Shown here: positions 16,235 to 25,155 of the stretch, in pieces
How the letters are laid out: the number at the start of each line of letters is the position of its first letter
Numbering within the stretch: the first letter of the stretch is position 1
Source of the DNA: Eisenbergiella porci
GTDB lineage: Bacteria > Bacillota > Clostridia > Lachnospirales > Lachnospiraceae
Reading direction: 5' to 3'
Length of the DNA stretch: 64,000 bases
Assembly: GCF_009696275.1 (NCBI RefSeq)
Contig: NZ_VUMI01000005.1
Location: forward strand, 1-64,000
Made by a program: the position numbers and the translations under genes
The notes under the pieces: generated by a model
Database searches by the model: none
What the model was told of the DNA's origin: nothing
Seen by the model: only the letters and a program-made list of their open reading frames with translations

Positions 16235-17509
16235 ATGTACGAGTGTGAAGAAGCCATTTATCAGGATGCCTTATGGAAAGCATCTTCTTTGAAGGATCGG
16301 AACGGAAACTACATTCAGGAGCTGCGCCTGAAAATGAGAACAGAAAGCCAAAACCGCAAATTTATCTGCCCGGAGTGCGGGGAGCCGCTGATATTGAACG
16401 CCGGAAATATCAGACAGCCCTATTTCAGCCACTATACCGGCAGTGAATGTGTGCTGACCAACAAAGAGCAGGGAGAACGGAACCGCCGTATGCGCGATGC
16501 CATGCTTTATTTCGCCTCCCTGAGCTTTCCCGATGCGACAATCCTGCAATATGAGCCTCTCCGGGGAAGCCTGCGCAGCCAGATCATGGTGCATACGCAG
16601 GATAAGAAACAAGAAATTAAGATGGAAATTAAAATTGCCCTGAATTATGTTTCCGATTTTGTCAAGCATACGCAGCTGGAAAACAAGATGGACTGCATGA
16701 AGGAAATGGGAATCCTGCCTATATGGTTCACACCCTGCCGCCCCAACGGGCAGGAGCGGCTGACAACGGCGGAATACCAGATCAGCACACAGCAGCCGCT
16801 GCTTTTAAGCATTGACTGCAAAAACAGCCTTATTTACATAAAAAAGTGTGATGATAAGGGAATCCGGGTAATCCGGGAAAAAGCTTATCCCCTCTCTGAA
16901 GTGAGACTGAATGAGCAGGGTCAAATTGTATTTCGGGAACAAACGGAACCAGCCGGCCAGACTGCGGCACAGATGAGAGCGGATGGACAGAGTGGGCAAG
17001 CAGAAGAGAATGCGAAAGGAAGGGAGCGCCTGGAAAAAGGTGACACCCATGAAAAAGAAAGCGACTATACTGCGGCTGACAGCTATGAAAAAGCTAACTG
17101 TGAAAAAACTGGCAGTTACGAAAAGCTGTCCTTCGGAAAGATTCTGGCTGCCCGCATGTTCGAGTTAGCAGAAGAGTCAGGAAATTCCCGGCAAAGCTAT
17201 TCCCTGGATCAGGTGGTTTTCCGCATATCCCAGGAGGATTACATGGCTATTGGGCCGAATGTTTACAGCCAGGCCCATTATATGAAATCCCTCGGATTAT
17301 ACTGGCTTCCCAAGAAGCTTAAAGGCAGTTCCCAGGAAAGAAAAAATGCGGCTGTGATCAGAGATTGTTTTCTGGAGTATGTGGACAATGAACTGATAAT
17401 CTCTCCCGGGAAATGGGAAAAAGGGGACTGGGCCGGCAGAGTGCTTCAGGTATTGGAGGAATTCAGGGAAAGCGGCATCTGGCTTAAGGCGGCGGATGAT
17501 TTGAAATAA
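16235..17509 (+). CDS. CoiA-like competence/nuclease-family protein
   Basis: A 424-residue protein. Its N-terminal third resembles CoiA, the competence protein with a zinc-ribbon and restriction-nuclease-like fold. A CPEC pair (about residue 46) is followed by PYFSHYTGSEC and by an ERNRRMRDAMLYF helix. The middle (about 225-300) is a low-complexity Glu/Lys/Ser/Thr linker with imperfect YEK/CEK repeats. The C-terminal 130 residues are unrecognised. CoiA promotes recombination during natural transformation, but homologues also occur in non-competent Firmicutes. AAAGAGG precedes ATG 16235. It is apparently a lone gene between the sugar locus and the LacI regulator. Confidence 0.65.
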   Translation: MYECEEAIYQDALWKASSLKDRNGNYIQELRLKMRTESQNRKFICPECGEPLILNAGNIRQPYFSHYTGSECVLTNKEQGERNRRMRDAMLYFASLSFPDATILQYEPLRGSLRSQIMVHTQDKKQEIKMEIKIALNYVSDFVKHTQLENKMDCMKEMGILPIWFTPCRPNGQERLTTAEYQISTQQPLLLSIDCKNSLIYIKKCDDKGIRVIREKAYPLSEVRLNEQGQIVFREQTEPAGQTAAQMRADGQSGQAEENAKGRERLEKGDTHEKESDYTAADSYEKANCEKTGSYEKLSFGKILAARMFELAEESGNSRQSYSLDQVVFRISQEDYMAIGPNVYSQAHYMKSLGLYWLPKKLKGSSQERKNAAVIRDCFLEYVDNELIISPGKWEKGDWAGRVLQVLEEFRESGIWLKAADDLK

Positions 17510-17557
17510 CTGCGAAGGGACTGAAAAGATACACGGGATACTTCTGAAAGGGACGGA

Positions 17558-17586
17558 TTGTTTTTCGTGGAAAAATAGAATATACT
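17558..17586 (+). promoter_or_regulatory. Candidate promoter of LacI-family gene
   Basis: TTGTTT (17558-17563) and TATACT (17581-17586) are separated by exactly 17 bp, about 85 bp upstream of the LacI-family start. The -35 is poor and the -10 good. Confidence 0.45.
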
Positions 17587-17672
17587 GATGTAGCCAGGAA
17601 GCTGCGGAACAGTCTTATCCTGATAAAAATCTTTTCAGACATTGAGAGAAAGTTGAAATAGAGGAGCCGGCT

Positions 17673-18710
17673 ATGACCACCATTAAACAGATTGCAGAAG
17701 AACTCGGCGTAAGCCCAACCACCGTATCCAATGTAATAAACGGACGCACCGGGAAAATGTCCCTGGAAACCAGGTGGAAAATCGAAGAAGCGCTCTGGGA
17801 AAACCATTATGAGACAGCAGGAAAAAGCAGCGGCGCATCGTCGGGGGAAAATATGATCGCAGTGGGCTTTTGCATGGGAGGATACTGCAACGTCCTTACT
17901 GATCCTTTCTGCGGAGAGCTTCTGGGCGCCATCCAGAAAGCGGCAAAGGAACAGGGAAGATATATCGTTTACGACGTACCGGAAACAGAAGAGGACATGC
18001 TCCGCCTGTGCGCCCCCTGGAATATCGATGGCGCGATAGTTCTTGGCTGGAAGCCGGAGGAGTGCGCAAGGCTTGCGAAAAAGACCGGAAAACCCATGGT
18101 TTTTATTGATTCCTGCTTTGCGGACAGTGAAGAATATGACAATATCGGACTGCAGGACTACGAGGGTTCCTTTGAACTGACCTCCTATCTGCTCCGCCTG
18201 GGGCACCGTTCCATTGCTTTTTTCTGTGATCAGGAACAGCCTTTGGCAAGCAACGGTGAACGTCTGCGCGGCTTTCAGGACGCCCTGTTGGGCTTTGGCC
18301 TGTCTTTTTGCCGGGATGATTTTTATTATCTTCCTGAAAACAAAACAATGCGCCACGAGGTGCTGCGGCAGTTCGTGAGGAAATCCGGGAAACGCTACAG
18401 CGCCGCTTTTTTTGTCTCCGATTATTATGCCAATGAAGCCATTACCATATTTTATTCCAAGGGGCTGAGAGTGCCGGAGGATATTTCCGTAACAGGCTTT
18501 GATGACAACATCTATGCCAGGCTTTCCCGGCCGGCGCTCACCACAGTACGCCAGCTGCCGGAGGAGAAGGGCAGACAGGCGGTAAGCCTTCTCATGAAAC
18601 GGATCAGGGGGGAAGAAACCCCTGTGCGTTCGCTCGCCCTCCCTACGGAACTGATTGTGAGGGAAAGCACAAGAGCTGTGATTCCGGATTTGCCGCTGCC
18701 CTTGCCATAA
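17673..18710 (+). CDS. LacI-family transcriptional regulator
   Basis: A 345-residue LacI/GalR regulator. It has an N-terminal helix-turn-helix (IKQIAEELGVSPTTVSNVIN, residues 4-23), a short hinge, and a periplasmic-binding-protein-like sensor domain ending in the usual dimer interface. GAGGAG precedes ATG 17673. The gene immediately precedes a GH13 alpha-glucosidase. In Firmicutes this pairing normally means repression of the alpha-glucoside gene, relieved by maltose-, isomaltose- or sucrose-type sugars. The regulator ends in its own terminator, so the glucosidase has a separate promoter. Confidence 0.9.
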   Translation: MTTIKQIAEELGVSPTTVSNVINGRTGKMSLETRWKIEEALWENHYETAGKSSGASSGENMIAVGFCMGGYCNVLTDPFCGELLGAIQKAAKEQGRYIVYDVPETEEDMLRLCAPWNIDGAIVLGWKPEECARLAKKTGKPMVFIDSCFADSEEYDNIGLQDYEGSFELTSYLLRLGHRSIAFFCDQEQPLASNGERLRGFQDALLGFGLSFCRDDFYYLPENKTMRHEVLRQFVRKSGKRYSAAFFVSDYYANEAITIFYSKGLRVPEDISVTGFDDNIYARLSRPALTTVRQLPEEKGRQAVSLLMKRIRGEETPVRSLALPTELIVRESTRAVIPDLPLPLP

Positions 18711-18752
18711 GAGTACCTGTTCATACCCTCACAGGTATCATTATTTATAGTA

Positions 18753-18798
18753 AATAACCTGATGTTGTGCATCCTGCCCGATATCAGGCTATTTTTTT
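18753..18798 (+). terminator. Rho-independent terminator
   Basis: AATAACCTGAT (18753-18763) pairs with ATCAGGCTATT (near 18782-18793) across a loop of about 18 nt and runs into seven Ts. It ends the LacI-family transcript. Confidence 0.75.
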
Positions 18799-18889
18799 GT
18801 GCAGAAAATTGGTTTTTCACAACACTTATTGAATAACCAGACAAAACCAACTAAGCTTTTCTTAGAAATGCGGCGGCGTGGATATTGTT

Positions 18890-18917
18890 TTTACACAGCT
18901 TTCGTGATGAGTATAGT
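18890..18917 (+). promoter_or_regulatory. Candidate promoter of alpha-glucosidase gene
   Basis: TTTACA (18890-18895) and TATAGT (18912-18917) have a 16-bp spacer, just upstream of the alpha-glucosidase gene. The dyad at 18939-18957 would fall in the early transcribed region. Confidence 0.5.
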
Positions 18918-18938
18918 ATCAGTCAAAATGGATTGTTT

Positions 18939-18957
18939 ATGCTGCCTTATGCAGCAT
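18939..18957. promoter_or_regulatory. Dyad before alpha-glucosidase, possible operator
   Basis: ATGCTGC (18939-18945) and GCAGCAT (18951-18957) are perfect inverted repeats with a five-base centre. The position just downstream of the promoter and 23 bp before the start suggests an operator or a leader hairpin. It lacks the central CG usual for LacI-family sites. Confidence 0.4.
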
Positions 18958-18979
18958 GACGGAAAGGATGGAAATAATT

Positions 18980-20611
18980 ATGGAAAAAGAGCAGACAAAG
19001 TGGTGGCAGAAGGCGGTTATTTATCAGATTTATCCCAGAAGCTTTTACGACAGCAACGCAGACGGCATCGGCGATCTCCAGGGAATTATCCGGAAGCTTC
19101 CCTATCTGCAGGAGCTTGGCATTGACGCTATCTGGCTGTCTCCCGTATTCCGCTCCCCTCAGGACGACAATGGCTATGACATTTCCGATTACCAGGATAT
19201 TGATCCTATTTTCGGAAACCTGGCTGACATGGACGAGCTGATTGCGGAGGGCAAAAAGAGAGGGATCCGCATCGTCATGGATCTGGTATTGAACCACAGC
19301 TCTGACGAGCATCCCTGGTTCCTGGAGGCAAAGAAAAGCAGGGAAAATCCTTATCACGATTTTTATGTCTGGCGTGACGGCGTGGAGGGGGAATATCCCA
19401 ACGATTTGAAATCCGCCTTCTGCGGACCTGCCTGGGAATGGGTGCCGGAATGCGGCCAGTATTATCTTCACCAGTTCTCCGTAAAACAGCCGGACCTGAA
19501 CTGGGAAAACCCGAAGCTGCGTCAGGCAGTTTATGACATGATTAACTGGTGGATAGACCGCGGCGTAGGCGGCTTCCGCTTGGACGTTATCGATCTCATC
19601 GGCAAGGATACGGACAACTGTGTCATGGCGGAAGGCCCCATGCTTCATCCGTTTATCAGGGAAATGAGCAGCCATACCTTCCAGCGGGCCGATTTGGTGA
19701 CCGTGGGAGAGGCCTGGTCCGCCACGCCGGAAAGAGCGTTTCTTTACAGCAATCCGGACGGTTCGGAGCTCTCCATGGTATTCCAGTTTGAACACATGGT
19801 CCTGGATCAGCAGCCCGGGAAGGAAAAATGGGATCTGGCGCCGTTCCCCTTTTTGAAATTCAAAAAAGTATTTACCAAATGGCAGCAGGCGCTGTATCAG
19901 AAGGGATGGAACAGCCTTTTCCTGGATAACCACGACCTTCCCCGCGCGGTATCCCACTTCGGAAATGATGAAAAATATCGCGTGGAATCCGCCAAAATGC
20001 TGGCAACCATGATCCACGGCATGCAGGGAACCCCTTACATTTATCAGGGCGAAGAGCTGGGTATGACAAATGTCAGATTTGACATTGAGGAATACCGGGA
20101 TATAGAACTGCTGAATATGTATAAAGAACGTATGGAAAAAGGGTATGAGGAACAAGAGATTATGCGTTCCATTTATGCCAAGGGAAGGGACAACGCCAGG
20201 ACTCCCATGCAGTGGGATGAGAGCGCAAATGCAGGCTTTACCGAAGGAACGCCCTGGATTAGATGCAATCCCAATTATACATTAATAAACGCACAGGAGG
20301 CGCTGGTAAACCAGGATTCCATATTCCATTATTATCAGAAGCTGATCGCTTTGAGAAAACAGGAGGCAGTCCTGATTGACGGCTGGTATGAGCCGCTGAT
20401 GGAAGAGGATGAAAATATTTTCGCCTATACAAGGACCAATGAGCTGGAAAAGCTGCTGGTATACTGCAATTTCGGCGATACGCCGCAGACTCGGACTCTG
20501 CCTGAGGAATGGAACGGCGGGGAAGTGCTGATTTCCAATTACCCGGACAGCAAACCTGACGGAAGCCTTCGGCCTTATGAGGCTATGATGGTGAAGATTA
20601 AGAGAGGGTAA
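18980..20611 (+). CDS. GH13 alpha-glucosidase (oligo-1,6-glucosidase type)
   Basis: The start at ATG 18980 (MEKEQTKWW) gives 543 residues, the usual size of GH13_31 intracellular alpha-glucosidases. The four conserved regions are present: DLVLNHSSDEH, GFRLDVIDL with nucleophile Asp202, TVGEAWS with acid/base Glu244, and FLDNHDLPR with Asp318. There is no signal peptide. The enzyme hydrolyses terminal alpha-glucosidic bonds of isomalto- or malto-oligosaccharides in the cytoplasm. Region II (DVIDL) fits the 1,6-specific subgroup, but linkage preference needs assay. It lies downstream of the LacI-family regulator and has its own promoter. Confidence 0.9.
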   Translation: MEKEQTKWWQKAVIYQIYPRSFYDSNADGIGDLQGIIRKLPYLQELGIDAIWLSPVFRSPQDDNGYDISDYQDIDPIFGNLADMDELIAEGKKRGIRIVMDLVLNHSSDEHPWFLEAKKSRENPYHDFYVWRDGVEGEYPNDLKSAFCGPAWEWVPECGQYYLHQFSVKQPDLNWENPKLRQAVYDMINWWIDRGVGGFRLDVIDLIGKDTDNCVMAEGPMLHPFIREMSSHTFQRADLVTVGEAWSATPERAFLYSNPDGSELSMVFQFEHMVLDQQPGKEKWDLAPFPFLKFKKVFTKWQQALYQKGWNSLFLDNHDLPRAVSHFGNDEKYRVESAKMLATMIHGMQGTPYIYQGEELGMTNVRFDIEEYRDIELLNMYKERMEKGYEEQEIMRSIYAKGRDNARTPMQWDESANAGFTEGTPWIRCNPNYTLINAQEALVNQDSIFHYYQKLIALRKQEAVLIDGWYEPLMEEDENIFAYTRTNELEKLLVYCNFGDTPQTRTLPEEWNGGEVLISNYPDSKPDGSLRPYEAMMVKIKRG

Positions 20612-20678
20612 CAGGAGAGTAAACCGGCAGCAGGCGCTGTACTTTTGCTGCAAGGTTTCCCTTTTGCACTGATGTTTC

Positions 20679-20733
20679 ATTCGTGTCTGCTAATTGAGCA
20701 TTCATATTTGTGGCTCAAGCAGCAGACACGAAT
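20679..20733. terminator. Long hairpin after alpha-glucosidase gene
   Basis: ATTCGTGTCTGCT (20679-20691) pairs perfectly with AGCAGACACGAAT (20721-20733). An inner TTGAGC/GCTCAA pair (20694-20699, 20713-20718) extends the stem. A TTTTTT lies about 12 bases after it. It probably terminates the alpha-glucosidase transcript and marks the boundary with the mobile/degraded block to the right. Confidence 0.6.
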
Positions 20734-20824
20734 CTTATAATACTTTTTTCCAGAAAATCATTTTCAGGAAAATAATTTATTTCTGGTCAGTTTTAAACAT
20801 ACATTTCCAACATTATTGGCGTAG

Positions 20825-21835
20825 GAAAGCATATATTGTTTTTTCAAAATCGTATCGATTTTTATGATGTTTGTGTTTGTGAAAAACGCGGAAGATGGTA
20901 TGATTTATGCCGCTATTTCTGTATTTGCCACAGGAGCAGGAAATGTATTAAACGCAACGTATTCTCATAATTATATTAATTATACAAGATACTCCAATTA
21001 CGAGATAAAACGCCATTTAAAACCTATTTTTATTCTATTTGCCACTACGTTGGCAGTGAATGTCTATTCACAGCTTGATACAGTAATGTTAGGACTGTTT
21101 CATGGGGATTATGCCACAGGAATTTATTCGGTGGCGGTAAAAATAAAAGTTATTTTATTATCGCTAATATTTTCTTTTAGTGTAGTGATGATGTCTAGAT
21201 TATCATTCGTTGGAAGAAAAAGCGAACAAGATATATACTATTTATTAAAAAAATCATATGAACTGATCATTTTTGTTACGATACCTATGTGTGCTTATTT
21301 TATTTTAATGGCAACAGATAGTGTAGTATTTCTTGCAGGTGAGGCATTCATTGATGCAAATGTGCCAATGAAAATTTTAATTCCGACAATTGCAATTTCA
21401 TCTGTTTCACAGATTATCGGAAGTCAATATTCAGTTTCTATTGGAAAAGAAAGAAATCTAATGATAGCGGTAGTTGTCGGTGCAGTCATGAATGTGATAT
21501 TTAACACAATATTGATTCCAAAATTTTCTTATAACGGTGCTGCTATAGGAACAATTATCGCAGAGGTAACGCAGTGTACTATTCAGATTCTATTGGCTGA
21601 AGAGATGGTAAGATGCGTTTTTTCTATAAAGAAGTTTTGGAAGGTGAGCCTAGGAACGATAGCAGGCATTCTTTCGGTTTTACTTCTTCGTAATTTTGTG
21701 AACTTTACTACTGCTTTTACATCGTTGCTTTTTAGCGCGATGGTGTTTTTTATAATCTATTTTGCGGTTCTTTTCGCGGTGCGATATGACTTGTGTAGTG
21801 ATTTTGTTCTGTTGGTATTGAGAAAAGTGAAATAG
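20825..21835 (+). pseudogene. 5'-truncated oligosaccharide flippase (Wzx-like)
   Basis: The largest open stretch begins at ATG 20864, but the same frame is open back to about 20825 and still looks like membrane-protein sequence. It has no ribosome site. The 323 residues are hydrophobic, with about nine helices, and match the C-terminal two thirds of the Wzx/MVF-type polysaccharide flippases, which normally have 12-14 helices and about 480 residues. The DNA is markedly more AT-rich than the surrounding sugar genes, as usual for laterally acquired capsule loci. The first four to five helices are missing, so it is a remnant of a surface-polysaccharide cluster. Confidence 0.7.
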
Positions 21836-22096
21836 ACAACAGGATAATACAATTTATCCCTCGAAAAATTGACAAAAGGCAGTTAAATTTTGATATTTTA
21901 CGGTACTTTCATGAGAGAGTTTTTTGATTTGTCGTAGGAAGCATCCGGAATTTACTGCATAAAAATAATATGAAGTAAAGTGACCCACTTTGTCAAGACA
22001 GTTTTTTGCTAAATTTATCGTTAGGTGCTAAACGTATGTTCCTGGATATATCTGGAATATATTATCCCTTTCTTTCCTTGGTTACAAGAAACTTGG

Positions 22097-22165
22097 GGAT
22101 AATCAATGTGTCAAGGACTTGCCGCAGCGCGGTGTGTATACATCCTTGATACATTGATTATTCTC
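22097..22165. terminator. Long hairpin inside IS3 remnant
   Basis: The stretch 22097-22117 is complementary to 22143-22165 with about 20 paired bases and one or two mismatches, around a GC-rich loop. It lies between the orfB stop and the element end, where such hairpins block read-through transcription from or into the element. Confidence 0.6.
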
Positions 22166-22173
22166 AAGTAAAA

Positions 22174-23004
22174 TCATGAGCGGAAAGAACGGCCTTTCCC
22201 TTCATGATAAATCTGGCTGGGTGTTTTATACCCCAGACTTTGATGTGGGCGTTCATTGTTATAAAACTCCATATATTCTCGGGTCCCTTTTCGTGCTTCC
22301 CGGGGATAACTGTAATCTTTAAGATAAATATCCTCATATTTCAGACTTCGCCAAAATCGTTCTATGAAGATATTGTCATATGCGCGTCCACGGTGATCCA
22401 TACTGATTTTGGAACCTGCCTCCAGAAAGAGTTCTGTATATTTTGGGCTGGTAAAATGGCTTCCCTGATCACTGTTCATGATTTCAGGCACAGAGCCGTC
22501 AAGTGCCTTTGGGCAGGTATCCAGAACAAATTTGATTTCCAGAGTGTCATCTATCTCCCATGCCAGGACATACCGGGAATACCAGTCTATAATGGCAGTG
22601 AAATAAAGCCAGCTCTTCTGTATCGGAATATAAGTAATATCAATACTCCAAACATGATCCGGAAAGGCAGCCTGTATCCCATTGAGAAGATAGGGATATA
22701 CTTTATTGGCAGGGTTCGCTTTACTGGTGTTTTGCCTGGGGTAAACGGCTTGTATCCCCATTTCCTGCATTCTGGAAAGCACTGTTTTTTTATCTACATG
22801 AAAACCATAATAACTGTCCAGCCATGCTGTGATACGGCGATATCCAAATTCAGGATGCTTTGTGTAGGTTATATCAATCAGGCGGTTAAGCTTCAGATCC
22901 CATTCAGAAGAAGGGCGCGGCTTATAATACAGGGAAGTGCAGTTCAGACTCAACATTTCAGCCTGGGTGGATATTGAAAAAACTGGGTCAGTAAAATCAA
23001 CCAT
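22174..23004 (-). CDS. IS3-family transposase OrfB
   Basis: A 276-residue integrase-core transposase. The N-terminal HTH_21-like segment (HPEFGYRRITAWL, about 55-67) precedes the DDE catalytic core: Asp in WSIDITY (about 121), Asp in NSDQGSHF (about 182) and Glu in FIERFWRSLKYE (about 218). The C-terminal ERPHQSLGYKTPSQ segment is diagnostic of IS3/IS150-type OrfB. OrfA, which supplies the DNA-binding leucine-zipper half through a programmed frameshift, is absent upstream. The protein may thus be non-functional even though its frame is open. Confidence 0.88.
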   Translation of the reverse strand: MVDFTDPVFSISTQAEMLSLNCTSLYYKPRPSSEWDLKLNRLIDITYTKHPEFGYRRITAWLDSYYGFHVDKKTVLSRMQEMGIQAVYPRQNTSKANPANKVYPYLLNGIQAAFPDHVWSIDITYIPIQKSWLYFTAIIDWYSRYVLAWEIDDTLEIKFVLDTCPKALDGSVPEIMNSDQGSHFTSPKYTELFLEAGSKISMDHRGRAYDNIFIERFWRSLKYEDIYLKDYSYPREARKGTREYMEFYNNERPHQSLGYKTPSQIYHEGKGRSFRS

Positions 23005-23021
23005 GGAGATTCTTTCATCTC

Positions 23022-23288
23022 GATGGAAACTGGAATTCCTGGTTTGACGGCATCATCCTCATGAATAAACCCACACAGTATCCCCTGCAGAGCTATCTGC
23101 AGACCATCATTATCCAGGGGGACACCTCCGTCAACAGCACCACGGACTGGCAGACAATGGCGCTGATCTCCGACAGAACCGTAAAATGCACGCAGATTTT
23201 TCTGTCCACCCTGCCTATTGTGGCAGCTTATCCTTTTTTACAGAGATATTTTGTAAAAGGAATGGTTATGGGTTCTGTAAAAGGGTAG
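23022..23288 (+). pseudogene. C-terminal fragment of LplC-type sugar permease
   Basis: The frame is open from the IS junction (NWNSWFDGIILMN) and ends in FLQRYFVKGMVMGSVKG, the hallmark C-terminus of CUT1 LplC/MalG-family permeases. Only about 85 residues, the last one or two membrane helices, remain of some 295. The rest was lost, probably together with the IS end. A partner binding protein or first permease is not found nearby. Confidence 0.75.
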
Positions 23289-23480
23289 TAAAGCGAAGCA
23301 CTCCGGATAGCCGGGCTGCTGCAGTAATGCAGCCGGCATTCGCTGGCTGTCTTCCGGAAAAATGCAAAATCACAGGACGTTATGCTAAAATAGTGTTGGC
23401 CCGGCCATAGTTACCGTTGGAAGAAGCAAGTGAAAAACGCTTCCGGCCGGCAGGGCGGCCGGGCAGATTGGGGGAGGCAG

Positions 23481-23979
23481 ATGTACCATTCCAGAACATT
23501 TCATAAAATGCTGATTTCCATTACACTGGTATGTCTTTGTTTCTACGGGATCGGACTGTTCAGCAATCAGTACAGCAGGAATGTGCTCTCCCATCAGATC
23601 CAGGACACGTTGGATTCCAAGGTCCATTTCTGGGAGGCTGCCTGGTACAGGACGACTATGGCCTGCCCGCGGAAATCTGTTCCTGAATACCAAGGAAGGC
23701 CCCGCGATCTGCTGCCACAAGGAAGGGGAGTCCCATCATTTCACCGAAAACATATTTCATTTTGTAAAAAGCCCCCGCGACGGCTGGCAGAAATCCTCTT
23801 TCCATAAAAACTGGTATAGCGGCGGCACAGAGCTGCCCGGACAGGACAGCCAGGCCATGACAGATCTGCCTTTTTCCCTGGAGGAGCTTACAGAGCATGT
23901 TCCCGAATCCAGGGAAGCCTGCGGCGGATACTGGGACCGTCTTGCAGCGCTCGTGGAAACGCAGGCTTCTGTTAATTAA
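23481..23979 (+). pseudogene. Fused fragments: sensor-kinase N-terminus and unknown ORF
   Basis: ATG 23481 has GGGGGAGG three bases upstream and opens a YesM-like sensor kinase N-terminus: a basic start, one membrane helix (FHKMLISITLVCLCFYGIGLF) and SNQYSRNVLSHQIQDTLDSK. After about 50 codons the homology ends. The next 340 bp carry pieces of a different protein in shifting frames, ending in SFHKNWYSGG and YWDRLAALVE and a stop at 23977. I do not recognise the second protein. Two deletions appear to have joined the remnants. Confidence 0.5.
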
Positions 23980-24027
23980 GGAAGAAATCACACTGCCTGT
24001 AATGCAGGTATATATCATGGTACAGTT

Positions 24028-24066
24028 TAACATCAGACTGCTCACTGGCTGGGCAGTCTGATGTTA
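24028..24066. terminator. Perfect 14-bp hairpin
   Basis: TAACATCAGACTGC (24028-24041) and GCAGTCTGATGTTA (24053-24066) pair perfectly across an 11-nt loop. The plus-strand tail is TTGTG rather than a T-run, so it is a weak intrinsic terminator at best. It separates the degraded block from the Uma2 gene. Confidence 0.5.
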
Positions 24067-24192
24067 TTGTGTAAAAAAATGCAGAAAATCATCTCGCTGC
24101 GATAATGGATATCTTATCAGAAAATGGATAAAGCGGTTGAATAACGGTTTTATTTATGATATTATTTGGATATCAGGAAGGGGTTGATTGTG

Positions 24193-25032
24193 ATGACGAT
24201 AGAAGAGATGCAGGAACGTAAGAGGGAGTTGGGGTATTCTTATGAGAAGCTGGCAGAGATTTCAGGCATTCCTTTGGGAACCGTGCAGAAAATTCTGGGC
24301 GGTATCACGAAGACTCCGCGTTATGAAACACGAAGAGCCCTGGAAACAGCGCTTGCAGGTAATTTACCCGCGGAAGACGGGAAAGAGGGAGCCTGTGGTA
24401 TTTATCCCGGCGGCCCTTCGGGAACCTCTGTTGTACAGGAAACCGCCGCGGCCTATGGCGGGAAGAAGCGGGGAGAGTATACGCTGGAAGACTACTATAA
24501 GATACCGGAAGAACACAGGGTGGAGCTGATTGACGGCGTTATTTATGATATGGCTTCCCCGACCAGTATACATCAGCTTTGGGGAGGAGAGGTTTACCGT
24601 GAACTGGCGAATTATATCCGGCAGAATCAGGGAAGCTGTATTCCTCTGATTTCACCGCTGGATGTACAGCTTGACTGCGATGACCGCACAATGGTGGAAC
24701 CGGATGTGCTGGTAGTTTGTGATCGGAACAAGCTTAAAAAGGGTATCATTTATGGAGCGCCGGATTTTATCGCAGAGATTCTTTCTCCATCCACCAGGCG
24801 CAGGGACATGAGCCTGAAGCTTGCGAAGTATACCGAGGCCGGCGTACGGGAATACTGGCTTGTCGATCCGGATAAGAAAAAGGTTATTGTTTATGATCTG
24901 GAACATAATGAACTGCCCTCCATTTATACTTTTGAGGATAAAGTTTCAGTTTGCATTTTTGACGGGAAATGCATCATCGATTTTTCAAAAATTTATGAGA
25001 ACATCCGATTCCTGTACGAAAGCGAACAATAA
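24193..25032 (+). CDS. HTH-Uma2 family protein (PD-(D/E)XK fold)
   Basis: ATG 24193 (MTIEEMQERK) is preceded by AAGGGG; GTG 24190 is an alternative. Residues about 1-55 form an XRE-like helix-turn-helix (YSYEKLAEISGIPLGTVQKIL). A Gly-rich linker then leads to a Uma2/DUF820 domain (about 95-280) with the nuclease-core residues in RVELIDGVIY, VEPDVLVVCD and FIAEILSPSTRRRD and the closing KYTEAGVREYWLVDP motif. Uma2 proteins have a restriction-endonuclease-like fold but mostly unknown function, often in multigene families. Fusion to a DNA-binding HTH suggests site-directed binding or self-regulation. It stands alone between a degraded block and the fucokinase gene. Confidence 0.8.
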   Translation: MTIEEMQERKRELGYSYEKLAEISGIPLGTVQKILGGITKTPRYETRRALETALAGNLPAEDGKEGACGIYPGGPSGTSVVQETAAAYGGKKRGEYTLEDYYKIPEEHRVELIDGVIYDMASPTSIHQLWGGEVYRELANYIRQNQGSCIPLISPLDVQLDCDDRTMVEPDVLVVCDRNKLKKGIIYGAPDFIAEILSPSTRRRDMSLKLAKYTEAGVREYWLVDPDKKKVIVYDLEHNELPSIYTFEDKVSVCIFDGKCIIDFSKIYENIRFLYESEQ

Positions 25033-25101
25033 CAAAGAATGAAAAGAGATATGGACAGCTTCTTGATTTCTTCTTCATAAATAGATAGAATAGAAAAAGC
25101 A

Positions 25102-25128
25102 GGGGAGGGAAGCTGCGATTCCCTCCCC
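25102..25128 (+). promoter_or_regulatory. Perfect hairpin in fucokinase leader
   Basis: GGGGAGGGAA (25102-25111) and TTCCCTCCCC (25119-25128) pair perfectly with a seven-base loop. The left arm looks like a strong Shine-Dalgarno sequence. The hairpin could sequester it and so restrict translation to the TTG start further down, or act as an attenuator, though no T-run follows. Confidence 0.5.
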
Positions 25129-25155
25129 TTGCAAAAACGAATGGGGGACAAGCCA

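Larger units (their letters stand above)
21978..23012 (-). mobile_element. IS3-family insertion sequence remnant
   Basis: The block contains an apparently complete orfB transposase on the minus strand and a probable right terminus, TGACCCACTTTGTCAAGACAG, beginning at 21981. It lacks orfA and the other terminus: beyond the orfB start at 23004 the sequence passes directly into a permease gene fragment. The element is therefore one-ended. The absence of orfA removes the frameshifted OrfAB transposase, so it is unlikely to be autonomous. Confidence 0.7.

Noticed and set aside
18947-20155. 402-codon minus-strand frame opposite the GH13 gene
   Set aside because: The four GH13 motifs on the plus strand are unambiguous, and the reverse frame has no family features.
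22204-22977. Plus-strand open frame opposite the IS3 transposase
   Set aside because: The minus strand carries a complete DDE core; the plus-strand frame is a shadow.
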